From: Burhinus oedicnemus
Lineage: Eukaryota; Chordata; Aves; Charadriiformes; Burhinidae
NCBI GenBank assembly: GCA_008921705.1
Contig: VFFE01009164.1
Location: forward strand, 2,006,176-2,070,175
DNA length: 64,000 bases
Direction of reading: 5' to 3'
The translations under genes and the position numbers were made by a program. Below are positions 13,501-28,500 of the stretch, piece by piece. The notes below the pieces were generated by a model. That model worked only from the letters and a program-made list of their open reading frames with translations. It had not been told where the DNA came from and ran no database searches. Every line of letters starts with the position of its first letter. Position 1 is the first letter of the stretch.

Positions 13501-16500
13501 GAAATCAAAAGATGCAGCAAAGATAGTTTTTACTACAGACTGCCAACACTGTGAAAATCACTTGCCTCAATGGCTAAAAGTTTCTCTCCAACACCTCTGC
13601 CAAATGTGGGGTTCCTAGAAAACTATCTATTCCCATATGACTTCAGCACAATCCTACAGGTTGTCATGAATCTAGGCCTTCATTGTCAGAAAGAATAAAT
13701 CTCTCCATCTTCATGCAAACTATCATCAGCCTTCACTGCTCAAACAGACCCAAATCCCAAATATTAAAGAATGTTTTAGGATTTTCCTAGAAAACAAAGA
13801 AATCTTTATTAGCTTGTGAAGAAAACATCCAATGTCTTTCTCAAAAACAAATTGGGATGGATTCAGTCAACTTTCACAAACATACAATTGCACAAACACA
13901 CAATCAAAATCTGAAATAACTAAACAACACAACCAGTAACAGCCTATATGTATATTACAGTTCCGTCTTGTAGAAGAGCAAACTGATCATTCTCAAAAAC
14001 CATTGTTTGTCTACTGAGGCCAGTATCCCTGTGTTGCCCTAGGTGCTTCTGCACAGCTAGGCCTAACCCAGAAGAGAGAGGTTTCTGGGGCAGAAGGTGA
14101 AAGAAAAAGAGAGGATTTTTACAAGGCATCTAAAGAAGTAAGGCAGCAGATGAATTTGCCAGCCAAAGGACAGAATATTTCTGGGGAAGCCCCGCATCCA
14201 TGCTGAGGACTGACTGTTACTATGGGATGTGAGAGAGATGTGGGAGATGATACCTTCTTAATATCAACTGCTAGCTGTTCACAGTATTTTGTCTTTCTTT
14301 GTTTCAAGGCTGGGAACACAGATCAAGTACGCAAAATGAAAAAGAGGTAAGTAAGTCACATGCTCTATCTTCTGGGATCTTTTAAGTAATGGACAGGGTA
14401 TTCAAGTTCATAATGTAATAACTTCAAAACACTGTCCTATCAAATACATTCAATCAATCCAATATATAGCTTTTCCAGGCCTCATAAATCATATACATTT
14501 TAAATACTTTGAACTAAAAATATTTCTGAATTGCAAAATTAAAATAATATAAATGATAAGACTGCAGTAATGTTAATATTCCTCAGATCTCCATTTCTCA
14601 TATAGTCCAAAAGTACAGCATTCAGCTAATCTTTGAGAGACAGAGAAAGAGCAAATACTCATTTTTCTAAAAGTTCAACACGCAAAATTTTAGGGAAAAA
14701 ATGTTAGTTTACCATAACTAACTGGACTATTCCATTATCTTTTATAACAGAAAGTAAAAAAGAGCGAGACTTCCACAGCAGAACAACTTCCCTTAGAAAA
14801 GCATATAAATAGGTGCTGAGATCAAACTTATTTTAGGAAGAGTATTATGCATCTGATTTAAGCACTGACCTGCAAAAAGATGGTCTGTGGAGGCTCAAGG
14901 GCTTCAACATATGCTCACTTAGCAAACAGCTGCAGCAGTTAAGATGCTCCTGCCCTCTCCCTCCTTCCCGAACTGCTTGTTACCTTCCCAATGCCAGAGC
15001 TGCCTGCTGCCACTCAGCAAAACAAACATACGAGCACTCCTAAGTAACTTTTCTGCAAAGCCAAGTAGCACACTTTAAACTGTTATGGATTTTCCACTGC
15101 ATAGCTGGGGATGCTTTCCACATTCATTTCCATTTTCCTATTTGAAAGTGACAGGATAAAGAAGAGAAAGGAGAAAGAAAGCAAACACAAGTTCTGGTGT
15201 AGGGGCAATAATGAATTTCTGAGGGTAAAGATACCTAGAACTGCAGCACCTGTTCATTAAATAATTATGTGCTTTAGTTTTTAAAAGGATTATTGATAAC
15301 GATGAGCCTAATACTTACGCAGTGAAGAAGAAAGATATACAAATACGCATGCTTACCTTCCACATTCCTTATAACACTACTGCTCAAAAAGGCAAATGCA
15401 AAATGATTGTCGTAAGAGAAGCCTCTAAATATTTTTTCCATTAATTTCCATAATTCAGTTTGACATATCAGCCTTATTTGTAAAAATAAAATAAATAATG
15501 CTATTGTTCATTTAGTTCTCTTAACCAGTAGAGAGAAACATGTGAGGCAAAATTCTAGTTTAGAAGTTCTGATAGGATGATGATGCAAAGATTACAAAAT
15601 CCTGAACTTTTATTTTTGAGTACTAATGATTGAATTTGAGAAAAAGTACACCTACCTAAAACTGAAGTAAAAGCCTTTGACTAGGTTGAGTAGAAATTTT
15701 GTATAGTATTGGTTTAATTCTTTAATAAGTGATGGAGAGAACTGGGTTTGCATTACGTCATAAAACCATATCTTACAGCAAACAGAAAACAAAGTAAAAC
15801 TAATGGCAAGTGGCCATGTAAGAAAGCTTCCATCTTGAAAGGACAAAAGCTAAATATTCACCAACTTGATTTTAGTACGTACTGTTCAGATAATAAATAC
15901 TAGTTTCAAATTAGTTGCAAAACATTTAAGACATGAGGTCACATGTCTTTGTCATATCACATTATCCATCTGCTCTAATTTGAAATGTTTAGTAGTTAAT
16001 GTCACCAAAATAATACAAAATTATATTTGGCTGTAAATTCAATTACAGAAACACAGGGACATCTATATTTATTTCAACAGATCCAACCAAAATTTAACTC
16101 AAGTTTCTCCTTCAAGTATAACAACACCGAATTAAAATTACAGTCCATTTCCCATGACCGTAGTTACCTATAAAACTATACTTAACCAAAGTATACAGAG
16201 TCTAGAATTAAATTTCTATTTTGTACATGCTAATGTACCACGTCCTACACATTATTGAGAAGGCACTATATATTGTTTAAACAATAGCAAGCAGTTGTAA
16301 CTTTGTAGCCTAAGATTACATGCCTGGTATTTTCTTTCCCAAAACCTTCACTGGATCTGTCATAATTTAGTGAATCTTCATATAGGTACTCGAATCTATA
16401 CCCGTATGTTTGATGTAGGACAAGAATCACCATATGAACCAAAATATGACCTACTGTGCTTCTATACAAGACTCAAGCTCAGAAAAAAACAGTAAAAGTT

Positions 16501-19500
16501 CCTCCAAAAATTAAACTGTGAACATTTTGTAAAAACATCTGATGCAGTTAAGTATGGTTTTGCCTGTCAAATCACCAGTAAAAACCTATCTCCTGTAGGC
16601 CACGACTGACAACAATTACCACTAAATAGCTGTTTTATAGACTACATTAAAAACTATGAGACCCAGTTCCTAAGGGACAGTGATCTTTGTCCATTTCCTA
16701 GATGACAGTGCCCACATCAAAAAAAAATCATTACCTCTTTCTTTGCTAGATCCCATAATGCATTTTCCAGAGGAGAGAAGAAATCACTCCCCAAGACAGT
16801 TAATAAGCACCACTTACAAATACAAAACTCATTTAAAATCAGCTTTTTAGGGAGGTTAACTCTCAAAGCAATCAAATAAACATCTATTCCATTTTCAAGA
16901 TCCCATTTATTTTCAGGAATTAGATCTGCTGTTATTTCTTCCATATGCACTTACTTGTACTGAATGGCTTGCTTTATTGCCTACATTTTTTTTAAAAAAC
17001 AAGGATTAGAAATAGCTAGTTCATCGCATTTATCATGGACTAATTACTGGATAAGGTAACTTCGAAAGCATCCCAAAAATACAGATCATTTATTTTACTG
17101 TGCTACTGGAAAACACAGGAAACAACAACATGAAAATCAGCCTTTCAGAATTACTTAAGATACGGTCAAATAAGAGACCACGCTGAAAAAACAGCACAAG
17201 TAAGTTGTTTTGAGAAATATGGGAAACCACATTTGGTTTCCTTAAGTTTTATAGACATCCAAAGTAAACTACTGTTGAGGTTTCTATTTCTCTTGATAAA
17301 ATTAAGCTTTTATTTTGTCTAAATCAATCTATGTAGGACCACTCAAAAGTCTCAGCATTTTCTTCCAAAAACTGTGGTAATGCTTAATGGCTTTCCAATC
17401 TAACTACAAAAACCTATGAGAGATAGAAAAGACTTCACAACACAGAAATAAGCAGTGATTCTTTGTCTTGGATCTCCTACCAGGGAAAAAACCAAGGCAA
17501 TTCTATGTATGTAATTAAAATCTAATTAATGTTCTCTGTTGCCTCCTCCGAAAGACAACACTTTCTAAGAACTTAATTTCATAGAAAGCAGAAAGGGAAA
17601 ACGAAAGGGTTAAAACAGGGATTTGTGGCAGAGTTGTGTCTTCCTCTAGTCCCTCCCACAGAAAGACAAACCTGTTGATGACCCTTTTACCCTATTGTAT
17701 GAACAGAAAGAGCACCATAGAATGAATGAGAAGAGACTTCCTTCAGAATGATGGGAAGCCCTGTCTTGTGGCGTCATAGTCACTAAATTTTGCTTTTTAA
17801 GTGTTGAAATTTTAAGTCTGGAACTGCTGTGAGAGCATTAAGAGTTTGGCCAGACACACACGGTCATCAGCATGGCAACAACAGAGAAAAGACCTCTCCA
17901 GAGCACAGCTGGTGCCAGTGCTCTGCATTTTAAGTACAATAGAGTAATTTTCCCTCTTAAAAATATAACAAAGATGGCAAAAAAATAAGAATATCATTCA
18001 CATTTCTTGGATTTGTTCATAATCATATTGGAAATACAATTTTGACCAGCACTGTCCCTGCCACTGCACACATCAGCACAACTAGCTGCCTAACAGTTAA
18101 TCTGGAAATCATCCATCCTTACTATTTTATTCCAGTCTGTCAACTCTCTCCTGCAAGTCATTTTCAAATAGCTCATTCATAATTTATTTCAAACCCAATA
18201 TTTGTGAAATCTCACAAGCACCCCATCATTAAGTACCAATGGCACAATCTGCTATAATACATTTCTTAACTTTAAAAAATAAAATGTAATTGATATCTAA
18301 TACCAAAAAAGAGCAGATTTTGTTTGAATATAAAGAAAATATCAAAATGAATATATTTGTTATTTAAATGACTGTTTTCAAGGTGGAAAACAAAGTCTGC
18401 ATCTGCAAACTTTGTTCATCTATTTTTAACTTATGTTTATTTCTTTTATTTGGAGTTTGACATGATTTATTGTACTAAACTAAAACACAGGTGTCTTGCT
18501 TTCCTGAAGAAGTGGTCCAACTAGTAAGAAGGAACCCACTAGCATGAGTAAAAAGACCAATACTCATTGTTATCCAGATAAGAGGTATATATTATCTGTT
18601 GCATCTTAACTTGCTTATTATTACATATTATGTCTAAAAATAACACGGACATACTACACTGCTCATCTACAGCAATTCATCATAAAATAAAAGTGTTGTG
18701 AAGAATATCTGGGGTTTGTTGACCATTATTTGCAGTTTGTCACAACAGCTTTAGCAGTTCATCCTTTTTGTGTACTGTATAACACATGTTTTTAGAAATG
18801 TCAGGGTTTATTTTAGCAACTTTACTTTTAATATTCAAAACTATGTCACTTAAGTGATTATTAGAAACCTATAAAACTAACAATCTATTTCACATTATTT
18901 CACAGGATTATTTTCTCAAATAATAAACTGACTCTCAGTTAATCTCAAAGATCTTGCAATGTACTCTAGAAATAGTACCACACTTTTTTTTAAATTAAAT
19001 TTTAAAAGACTGGTTATCCATCACCAGTGTCTTAAAGAATCAGAAGCAGTTAGAAAATAAAATCAGCATATCCATTACTCTTAAACTAACAAAAATCCTT
19101 CTGTTTGAGAGAAGTAACAGTTTAAACACCAATGGAAATTCCATTGGAAATGATAATATTTTCAGCAATTATAGTTTTGGTAAAAGCCATTAACAGTTTA
19201 ACATCAGACCAGCAGACACCTTTTCCTGGTATATTGTGCATAAAAAGTATTCCCATCTGTTTCAAAGCTTTGGCTTTTTCATGGGCTTAAACCTGTCAAA
19301 TTATTCCATTTGATTTCAGAGAATTCTCATACGGCAATCTATTTTATTTACTTTATCTTCAATAAAATGGTTGAGTGAGCATTAGCAACTATGAGACACA
19401 AGTTTCAATCAGTCCTCTGGCAAAAGCGTCAATCTACATTAGACCTACTGTGCTGTGAGCTGCAGCCAGAAAGCTGGAGTAAGACAGGGCAACAGTGAAT

Positions 19501-22500
19501 GAGTGAGCGAGACCTAATAAAGCAGTGGCGAAGAGAGAAAGTTCTCCCTAGACACTACCATACACTGCTTACATAATGTGTGTGCCTAGTTCAGCACACC
19601 AGTAGCTCCTTAATAAAGCTGACAGCTAAAAGGGAGCTTCAGATTCCAACTTTATTTTACATGACAACTACAGTAATGGTCCTCTCTCCTCAAGCCACAT
19701 TCAGAAACCTGTATTCAGTTCAGCTAAAAATTAAGAGTTCTCACCTCTCTCATTCATGTCACATAGAAAAAAGCATCATAAAATTATTAGGATGCACATC
19801 TCCCCATTTCATATAATTACTTGAAAAAAACATCAAATTGCAACTAGCTTTTCCTTAAAAATTTCTATGTTAGAAACCACAAAATGATCAGTGTATTGAG
19901 CAATAACTCCTTTCTGAAGACGGTATCATTAGAGGACTGATTCCAAGAAACGTGGGGCATCACTCCTAGATGCTGTGAAAGTATCACCCAAAGCATGAAC
20001 TTTGTAATAAGTGATGCAAGTTCCTATTTGATATGGGCTGTAAAAAGCATATTATTGTAATAGTGCTCTTCCCAGCAAATCAGACCATTAAGACTGTACT
20101 TAATATTCAGCTGAATTGAAAAGCTGGTCAGTCTAAATCCATAGTTTGATGTATAATCATAGCAAAAATTTACTACCTCATAGTTCCAGACCACAAATTC
20201 GATTCTATCAATGTAAACGATTTCTTTACAAAATTTGCCTTCAGGTTCCCACCATTAGTAATTTACAGCTTTCACAATCACCCTGGAAAGATAATTCAAA
20301 ATTCTACAATAAACAGTGTCTCTGTTCTAATACAATTCCATTAAAATGTAAAGTATTGTTTATGTTTCAGACTCTTCCTGGTGGAAACCAGATTGAAGAC
20401 AAAGCCCATCAATCCCAATCCAGTTACTTCTTGGAAAGCAGAAACCATCTTTTCCTTTCAGCATTATGCTGTGTATCCTCCTCCCCTTCACCTCTGGCAG
20501 TAACAAAACTTATTTGCCTTCTGATCAGACGTGTGGAAGGGTTAGCCTTCTTTGTGGACAAAGTTAATGCCAATCCATTATCCAGTTGATGGAATGACTT
20601 GTACGTCAAATGTTTCACATGTCGGTCATCGACATAATCATTAGCAATGAGTCCTTACATAACTTGAGAGAGTTCCAGTTCAACTGCAAGATAACTATGA
20701 GATGTACGTTTGTACTAATCTAACAATTGCCCTATGCAAAATAAACACATACAGAGAGACTGAATATTTGGTAGGCACACAAAATGCATACATGTACATG
20801 CACAAGAGTCATGCTGTTTCAAGTCTGTAATATCAGGAAGAAACAGGAATGAGCACAACATCTCCTCTTCAACAAATTGCCAATACAGGACAGAAGAGCT
20901 AGATCAATTTAACAATAATTAATATCACCACTACAATTCAGTTCACTAACACAGAAAATACTGATATTTAGAAAACTTCCTTAGCTTTTTTTTTTCCCCC
21001 AAAGCCTAATTAACTAAGAAAATCCAGATGTAACTGTACCACTAATAGTCCCCAAAAATGTCCTTTTCAGCCATCAGTCCAAAAGTGGAACATTTTTTCT
21101 CTGCTTTTGCATCTTTCCAGTATGGATTTTTGTCTTGGTTTCAGTTTTCCCAACCATAACTCAGTTTTCTAAAACTAACTCCTAAACAGTTAAACAGTCT
21201 ATTGAAAAGACAGTATAGAAAGCAAACAGAATTTTTCTGTTAATTAAAAATGTACTCATGAATGCAATTTTATTTTTATGTATTTCTGTCACTACTTTTA
21301 TGACTGAATCCCAGTTTTCAATCAGTGCAAAGACACTGTCTCCTGCCATAAAAAACTGTCAACTCTAAATGACATACTGAAGAACTAGCATTCAGAATTT
21401 ACTACTATTTCCTCATGGACTACAAAAACATTCCCTCTCCACTTTCACATACTGCAAGAAATAGAGACCAGTGCTAAAAAGGCTAAAAAGATTTTGGCTT
21501 TCTTTACAGAAAGCATTTTTATAGATTGTATTTAACTTAAAGTTATGGAACAAAATAATGGAGGAAACAGAATAACAGCTACTTTCCTCCATATGCCTTA
21601 AGTTCCAGACATACTGGAATTCAATAAAATGATGCTGCCAAACTATTATAGATGCACAAGTCAGTATTACTGCATTTCTGACATTATTTGGTACAGAACA
21701 TAGCAAATTTCCAGAAAAAAATATCCTTTAAAAAATAAAAATCTCTTGTTGGCTCACCAGATTTCAATTACTACACAATTACTACACAGTTTCTATCAAA
21801 CCAAACAGTTCTTGAATATACTGACAGTGCCTATGAAGAAACTATCTAGAAACAGACAGGTTACACTGTTCAGACATACGTGTATGAATATGTGATAGAA
21901 ATCCAGTCGTATTTCCATTGCTACCTAGAAAGCAAAGAATCTGACCTTTTATACTGTTTTCTCCATTGGGTAATGTAAGAAAAAACACTGTTTTGCAAAT
22001 GTATTACTACGTATTAACAGACAGCCATACACAAATTCGTATGTGATGCCAGTAATGTCTACAGTTTCCCTGTATAGTGCTGTATATCCTTTGATTTACA
22101 ACACTGCTAAAGCTCGTATTGTATCTTTTCTTCTTTTTATGGTTTCACCATATTTATACTGTACCCTTCAGGCTAGTGCCTTAAGTCCTTGGAAGAAGGT
22201 GAAGTTAAATCAGAAGAAAAGAATTTTCCTTTCTTATTACCCCATGGGTAAAGACAGTCACAGTGAAACACATACCAGGACGGTTGGTCTTGTTTTGCAC
22301 TGCTTTGAATTAGGTTAAAAAGGTCTGTGCTTCCTCCCAGAGGACGAAACTTTAGAAAACTTGTTATAAACATAGTTTCAGTACTAATTACTTTCACCAT
22401 TATTAACTCCTCTGGAACTACTTCTTTTTCTTGTCCTTCTGAGCCATCAATTCATGAAGATGAATACATCTATTATGGAGTATATAGGTATATTTGAATA

Positions 22501-25500
22501 TTTCATAATACCTTAGCAGTTACTGCACATGGCATATAGGAAAACAATATGTATTTACTTTGGAAACAATGGTGTATAGAAGCAATCGGGCCTGGTTCTC
22601 ATGACGGTGAGTTAGTTTGTCGTACCCTGTTGAAACCTGCATCTATAAGATTTAGTATAGATGGCACCAGTTCAGCATATTTTGCAATTTACACATTAAA
22701 ACATGGCCTAAAATTTTGAATTTGAAAAATTCTGGAAATATTCTCAGGAAATTTTCTACCCCTGCAGGAAAAGCAAAATGTGAACAGTTGCAACACTCAA
22801 CATGCAAATTAATTCTTTCTTGCAATAGCAAGTATGAGGACTCTGAAATAGATGCAAGTGGCTTGCTAAGCTCTCATCTTACACTAATTCCTTCAGAATG
22901 TCCTTTTCCAGATCTCTCCAAGGTAAAAAACCTGACATCCAGTTGTACATGATTCACTCAACATAGCTGTGAAGGTTTGGAGGAAAGCAAGGTATTCAGC
23001 GCAGGCATGCCAAGTCCCAGGGTGGTACTATACTCGCTAATAGTGTTTCTTCACAGGCAGGTTCAGACTGTTAATGCACAAAGCAGTTCAAACGAGATTT
23101 GAACTCATGGTCCTCAACATCATGGAATATTCCTGGTCACCAATGGAATAGAGATCATCCCAGTTTCAGGAAACTAGGAATATCCAAACTCAGGGATTCA
23201 TTGCTATTTAATCTTGCCTTTTGAAACTTTAATATATTACAAAAAATATTTATACAATTATATTCCAAAAGAATTTTCTAACCAAATCAGCTTAATTATC
23301 ATACTCCTAATGCAGCTGATGTAATGAAACTATACAGTGAAACTTAACTCCAGGGTTCCCAAGACCTTGGTGAGAGAACCATGTTTTCACTTATTTTTGT
23401 GGCAGGCACCGAAAAAGCATGTAGGGAAAGCCTACATGACTTAAATATTCTCTGCTATCTAGTCGTAATACAAGCAGTCATACATCACAGTGAGTCAGAG
23501 GAAGCAGAGATGGTCAGAATACGGACTGGTCAGCAAGAACAGCAATTCCAGAACAAAAGAAAGCTCAAAAAAAAAATACTCAGTACTCACCTGATTCTTC
23601 TAAGCCTCAAAAAGACCTTTTAACTTCAACCTTGAACTGAAGTGATGTCCAATATCAATTCCAGTATCACCATCCTGACAAGACAAAGAGAAGTATTTAT
23701 AGCTATTTAGATATCATTTACTGAAAACAAAATTGAATTTGGCTTTATCACACCCTCTCATTAGTTCCAGATGTGCATAAGCCAATTCATAAGTATTCTG
23801 AAAGAAAAAGGAAGGAGTTCTAATTTTTAGTTTTTCTATTTTGACACAAACATTTTGATTGAAAGACCAAGCAAGTTGAAAGAGAAAGATTCTCTTAACA
23901 ACTAGTCAGCTTAAATGTAGTCCACAAAGAAATATAACTGTTCATCAAGTTTTTGCCTTGCAATCGAGGGACAGATAAGGCATCACTCAAAGTGTAGTCT
24001 TACTTTTTTTTATTCTATTTTTATTATTAAAGTACCTAAAGGCAAACAAGAGGGAGGCTTCCCTGAAGTAGTTTGTTCCAGACAGAGAACTGCACACACT
24101 ACCAAGAAGTTCACACGGTCATCTGAAGGAAAGAACAGAAGCTGGGAGACAGCATGCCAATGAAATTTAAACCTATATGCATTTTAGGAAGGCCAAAAGG
24201 ACAAGTAGAAAGAAAAAAACAGCTTTGAAGCTGAGACTGCAAGACTGAATCGAAGGGAGAAGGTTGGACAAGGCACAAGAAATAAAGACCATGCAGGTCT
24301 GTAGAAGGTATAATTATATTACATCTATGCCTGAGCACATTTATCTTTGCTGAAATCAACTGGCACATATAATCCTACATCTATACTAATATAGTCACAT
24401 GCACTCCGAAACAGAGGGGCTGCATGCAAACTGCCTAACGGATGTGGTCGAATAAATGTCTGGGAATTTCCTGCAACAATGTTAGTTTGCAAAGACCAAA
24501 ACTATGGCAAAGGCCTAGAAATATTTCCAAGCATTGTTTAATTTACTAATATAGACATAGCCTTAATGCCTGAAATTCTGCTACTTCTGAAGTTGATCCT
24601 ACTAGCCTCTTGACGGCGCCTCTTGGCAATTCTCCCTAGCTGACAAGGTCAGAGAGAAGCAGACTAAAGAGTAAAATGAATGTAGAATTTCATAAAGAAA
24701 AGACTCCTTTCCCACAGCTTAAAAAAAAAAAAATCTGTGTTCCAACTGGCATTATTAATACACACTTTGTTAAGATGTTTGGACATTTAAAAGAGCTGCA
24801 GTTCTAACTTCTTCCTTTGTTTGTAGAGTGTAACAAAACCTGCTGGGAAGGTCGAAGTTCCTAGAAAACTGAAAGCTACCTGGCAGCCTCTGTAGTAGAG
24901 CAAGTGAAGAAGGAAGAGCAAAGAATGACACGCTAGAGGAATAAACACTACGTGAAACCCCTGCACAGTAGGACAGCACTGGGAAATGAGAAGGAAATCG
25001 TAGGAGCTCTTAATACAAAGAGAAAAAAGAAGAAAATGTTAAAAACAGGTAAGGATCCTAAGGCAAATATGAGGAGGTGAAGGTGTGTGGCAATTCTTAA
25101 AAGTTGTTGGAAAGTAAAATATGTGTCAATGAAACTTTGCTAGATGGTCATGTGGTCACCCTGGATCCAGAATGGAAATGTCCAACCCACTGAGAGAGAA
25201 GCATTCACCTTACTCTCCTATTTCCCATTAAAAGATTGCAGGTGTAGCTATGCCTCTAAATCTTTGAAGTGTCCTGTGTACCTGAAGTCCAAACAGAAAT
25301 ACACCTTATGGTTATTTCTTCAACAATACATTTTGTTTGTTGACCCATGTTAATATGTAAGCCTCAAACACCAATATTCTGTTTTTCTCTTTTTTCCTAT
25401 ATTCCTTTATGCCAAAAAAAATTTTAAAAAGCAGTTTTCTTAGCTTGGATTGTATTAAATATCACACTTTGCTTCAGCTCAGAAAGAAAGCCAAGATAGT

Positions 25501-28500
25501 TATGATATATGAAATCTTAGATCAAAACATGACCTATTTTGGCAGGATACAGTTGCCTTAGAAGAAATTTTTAATGATAATATTTTATCATAACTATTCT
25601 TAATATGAAAACAACCACATTTGTTAGTCTTGATTATTAAAATTTTATCTTTGGTCTTTTTGCATTATCAGAATTTCTACAATTTTTCAGAAGTCAGTAA
25701 GGAGTATTTGAAGTGGACAGGATCGCACATAGTAGATGTGACTGATATGACACAGACAGATGGCAGGCCTTACCTATCAACTCCCTTTTTACCAGCACAA
25801 ATCTTCACCTTTAGGAAGATTTTGACCTATGTTTCATTTATGCTACGTTCCAGTGGTTTACCTGATGAAGGCAGCTGCCTCTTAAAGACATTGATTTGTT
25901 TTGATTTTTGTTTGCATCCTAAAACCTGGACCTGAATCACTCCCATTATTCCAGCTTAACAGTAACATTTCTCTACCCTCCCTCCAACTGAGCTAACACA
26001 TTACATCCCTTGGACCACAGCAGGCAGATCTTTAATGTCATTGTTTACCTATCCCATATTGACAGTGCTTACAAACATATTTTTTCTGTTCTTCAATATC
26101 TAACAATTCCACCTGAACTCCATCTGAACCTTAAAAGTTTACAATCAAATTCAAAGAACTTGCCAACCAAAGCCTTAAAAGCAGCCTGACAGAATTTCTT
26201 TTTTAAATACAATTGCAGTGGATGAAAGCTCAAGCAATTCTGGCAGCTCAATGTAGTATTGTTTACTCGGGAACACTCTCATCATGTGAACAGTAGAACA
26301 TAATTGAATTGAAAGTCACCTGCATGCCACTCAGCTTTGACTTCCCATTCAGGTCCCTAAAATTTGAGTTAAACAAACAAATACCACTAACTTCTGTAAT
26401 ATCTGAGAAAGGAAAAGTGCACTGGTCAACAACTGAATTAATTTGATATGTAGATGCTCATTAAAACGTAGATTTAGAGGAATTCTAATAAATTTTTTCT
26501 CCAAATGGTAAAATGTGTAACAATTATGATCACCCATCTAGCACAGAAGCTAAACAGGTGATAGATCCATTTTCATCACTGACAAAGTTACGCAGTTGGT
26601 AGCACTTTGTCATACCACATGCTGCACTAGACTTTTTACATAATAAAGCATTATTCATTATGAGCACAACTAACAGAATTTGGCTATTAATTATGCAAAT
26701 TGACACAGTTGTTTCAGAAATCACTAGAAAATAAAAATAATTTAATTTAAAATGAAAGCCAAAGTCATTCCTAGATGAAGACATTCCTTTGAGACTTGAC
26801 TTAAACGAATACAATGCCCACATGCTGCAAGCCATTCCCTTTAACTCATACATTTATTTGTTGCATTTATCTCTCAGCTCATTTTACATTTAGATCACAG
26901 ATCATTAGGATAAGTTTACCTGTTATATGTTTGAACACTGCCTCTATGACAACATCTTGATTTGAGACTACATGCTCTTACTCATTATCTTGCCTTGTTG
27001 GTGGCTTGTGGTCTTTTTTTAAAATGTAAATAACCACATCGAAGTGCAGTACAGCTCTTAAGCAGCTGTACTATTTGATAAATGAAGAGCCATTCTGATG
27101 TGTCTCTATTTCACATAAGTCCTACTTTTTCACATTTTTGCTATAGTAAAAATGGTTCAAACTGTGCATTACTGCTTTAAGTGGGTATTTGTATAAAATA
27201 TTCCAATGAAGCACTACCCACTGAAGCATTCAGGAATATTTTAGAATGTGGTTGAGGGCCAGCTGTATAACGTATATTTAGATATACTCGTTTTGAATCA
27301 GATAGATTGGGCCAAAGACACAGCTGGTTTCAGTAAAGCAAGAATTACTTGCTAGAGAGACTATTAGTTCAAAGGTATATACATTCACTGGTATCCATTG
27401 CTTCCACCCTTCCATCAGATAGCCCTCCCATGCAATTAAAAACAAAAGAAGGCTTAATTTGTAATAGGACTTCTGAGCAAGACTTAAATTGCACCATGTC
27501 AATGGGACATCCCAAATTTTATTTGAAAATGTATCATGCACAAACAATCTATGATGTATATCTTCTGAAAGTATGAAATAAAAATGTTTAAAGTTACTTA
27601 ATAGTCAGACTAGGTATTTTTAGTTACATTTAAAATACTTAAAGACATTAATTTGCACTACAAAAAATATGCATTTTTAAAGAATGTTATGTAAATTACA
27701 GAACTGCAAATAGGAAAAAAATATTCTTTTTCTTGCTGAATCCAAGTACTGAGTTAGACAATTTCTGCGACAGAGAAATACTCAGAAGCTCATAACCAGA
27801 TGAGCACTACTGAATGCCACTATAATTAACAAGAACATGCAAAATAAATTAGTAGCTATGTTTTATAATCATTCCAAAGTTAAATGAGCCTATGAAAAGA
27901 CCTTCATACTAGTGTGATCTCATTAACCAATTTTTACATGCTCTACATTACTACTTGGACAAATGAAGGCTGGATTTTGTTATGTTATCAGTGGGTCCAA
28001 CGAGAGTAACTGTGGTGGTGGGAGAAGCAACCATTTTTTAACCTGACACAGAGAAAATAACGAATTCCTAAATGCTTCTTGAGCTGTCAACCTTCCCCAA
28101 CGGTATCTTTTATAAAAATTTTAACAAATGCTATGTACTTGTAAAATTTCACGTTATATTCTATACCATTAAAATTAATCTTGGATTTTCAGAACATGGA
28201 ATTTACTAATCAAAATATCTATACTCAGTTAATCATGACAATATGCAACTATGCAAAAAAATAGGTCAAGGAAAATAATAAAATTTACAGAAAAGCATTA
28301 AAAATTATTATTTAATGCCTTGGAAATTGGCAGAAAAAAAGATGACATGGACTAAATATATCATCAACCTCCAATATGTCCCATTCACTGTGTAACTGAT
28401 GTACAGGTTACATATAACTCCTCTTGGAGGAGGGGGAGTGGCTGTAGAGGGAGTGTCTTCCATTTAGGTCTTACTTATCCTAAAGGTCAACAGGACACTG

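Noticed and set aside
20146..20589. 147-codon plus-strand frame with an overlapping minus-strand frame
   Set aside because: No motif, no splice or promoter context, codon use looks random.
25000..25046. Plus-strand donor-like AAAACAG|GTAAGG after a lysine-rich open segment
   Set aside because: The only acceptor available upstream lacks a pyrimidine tract, and the segment is simple purine-rich sequence.
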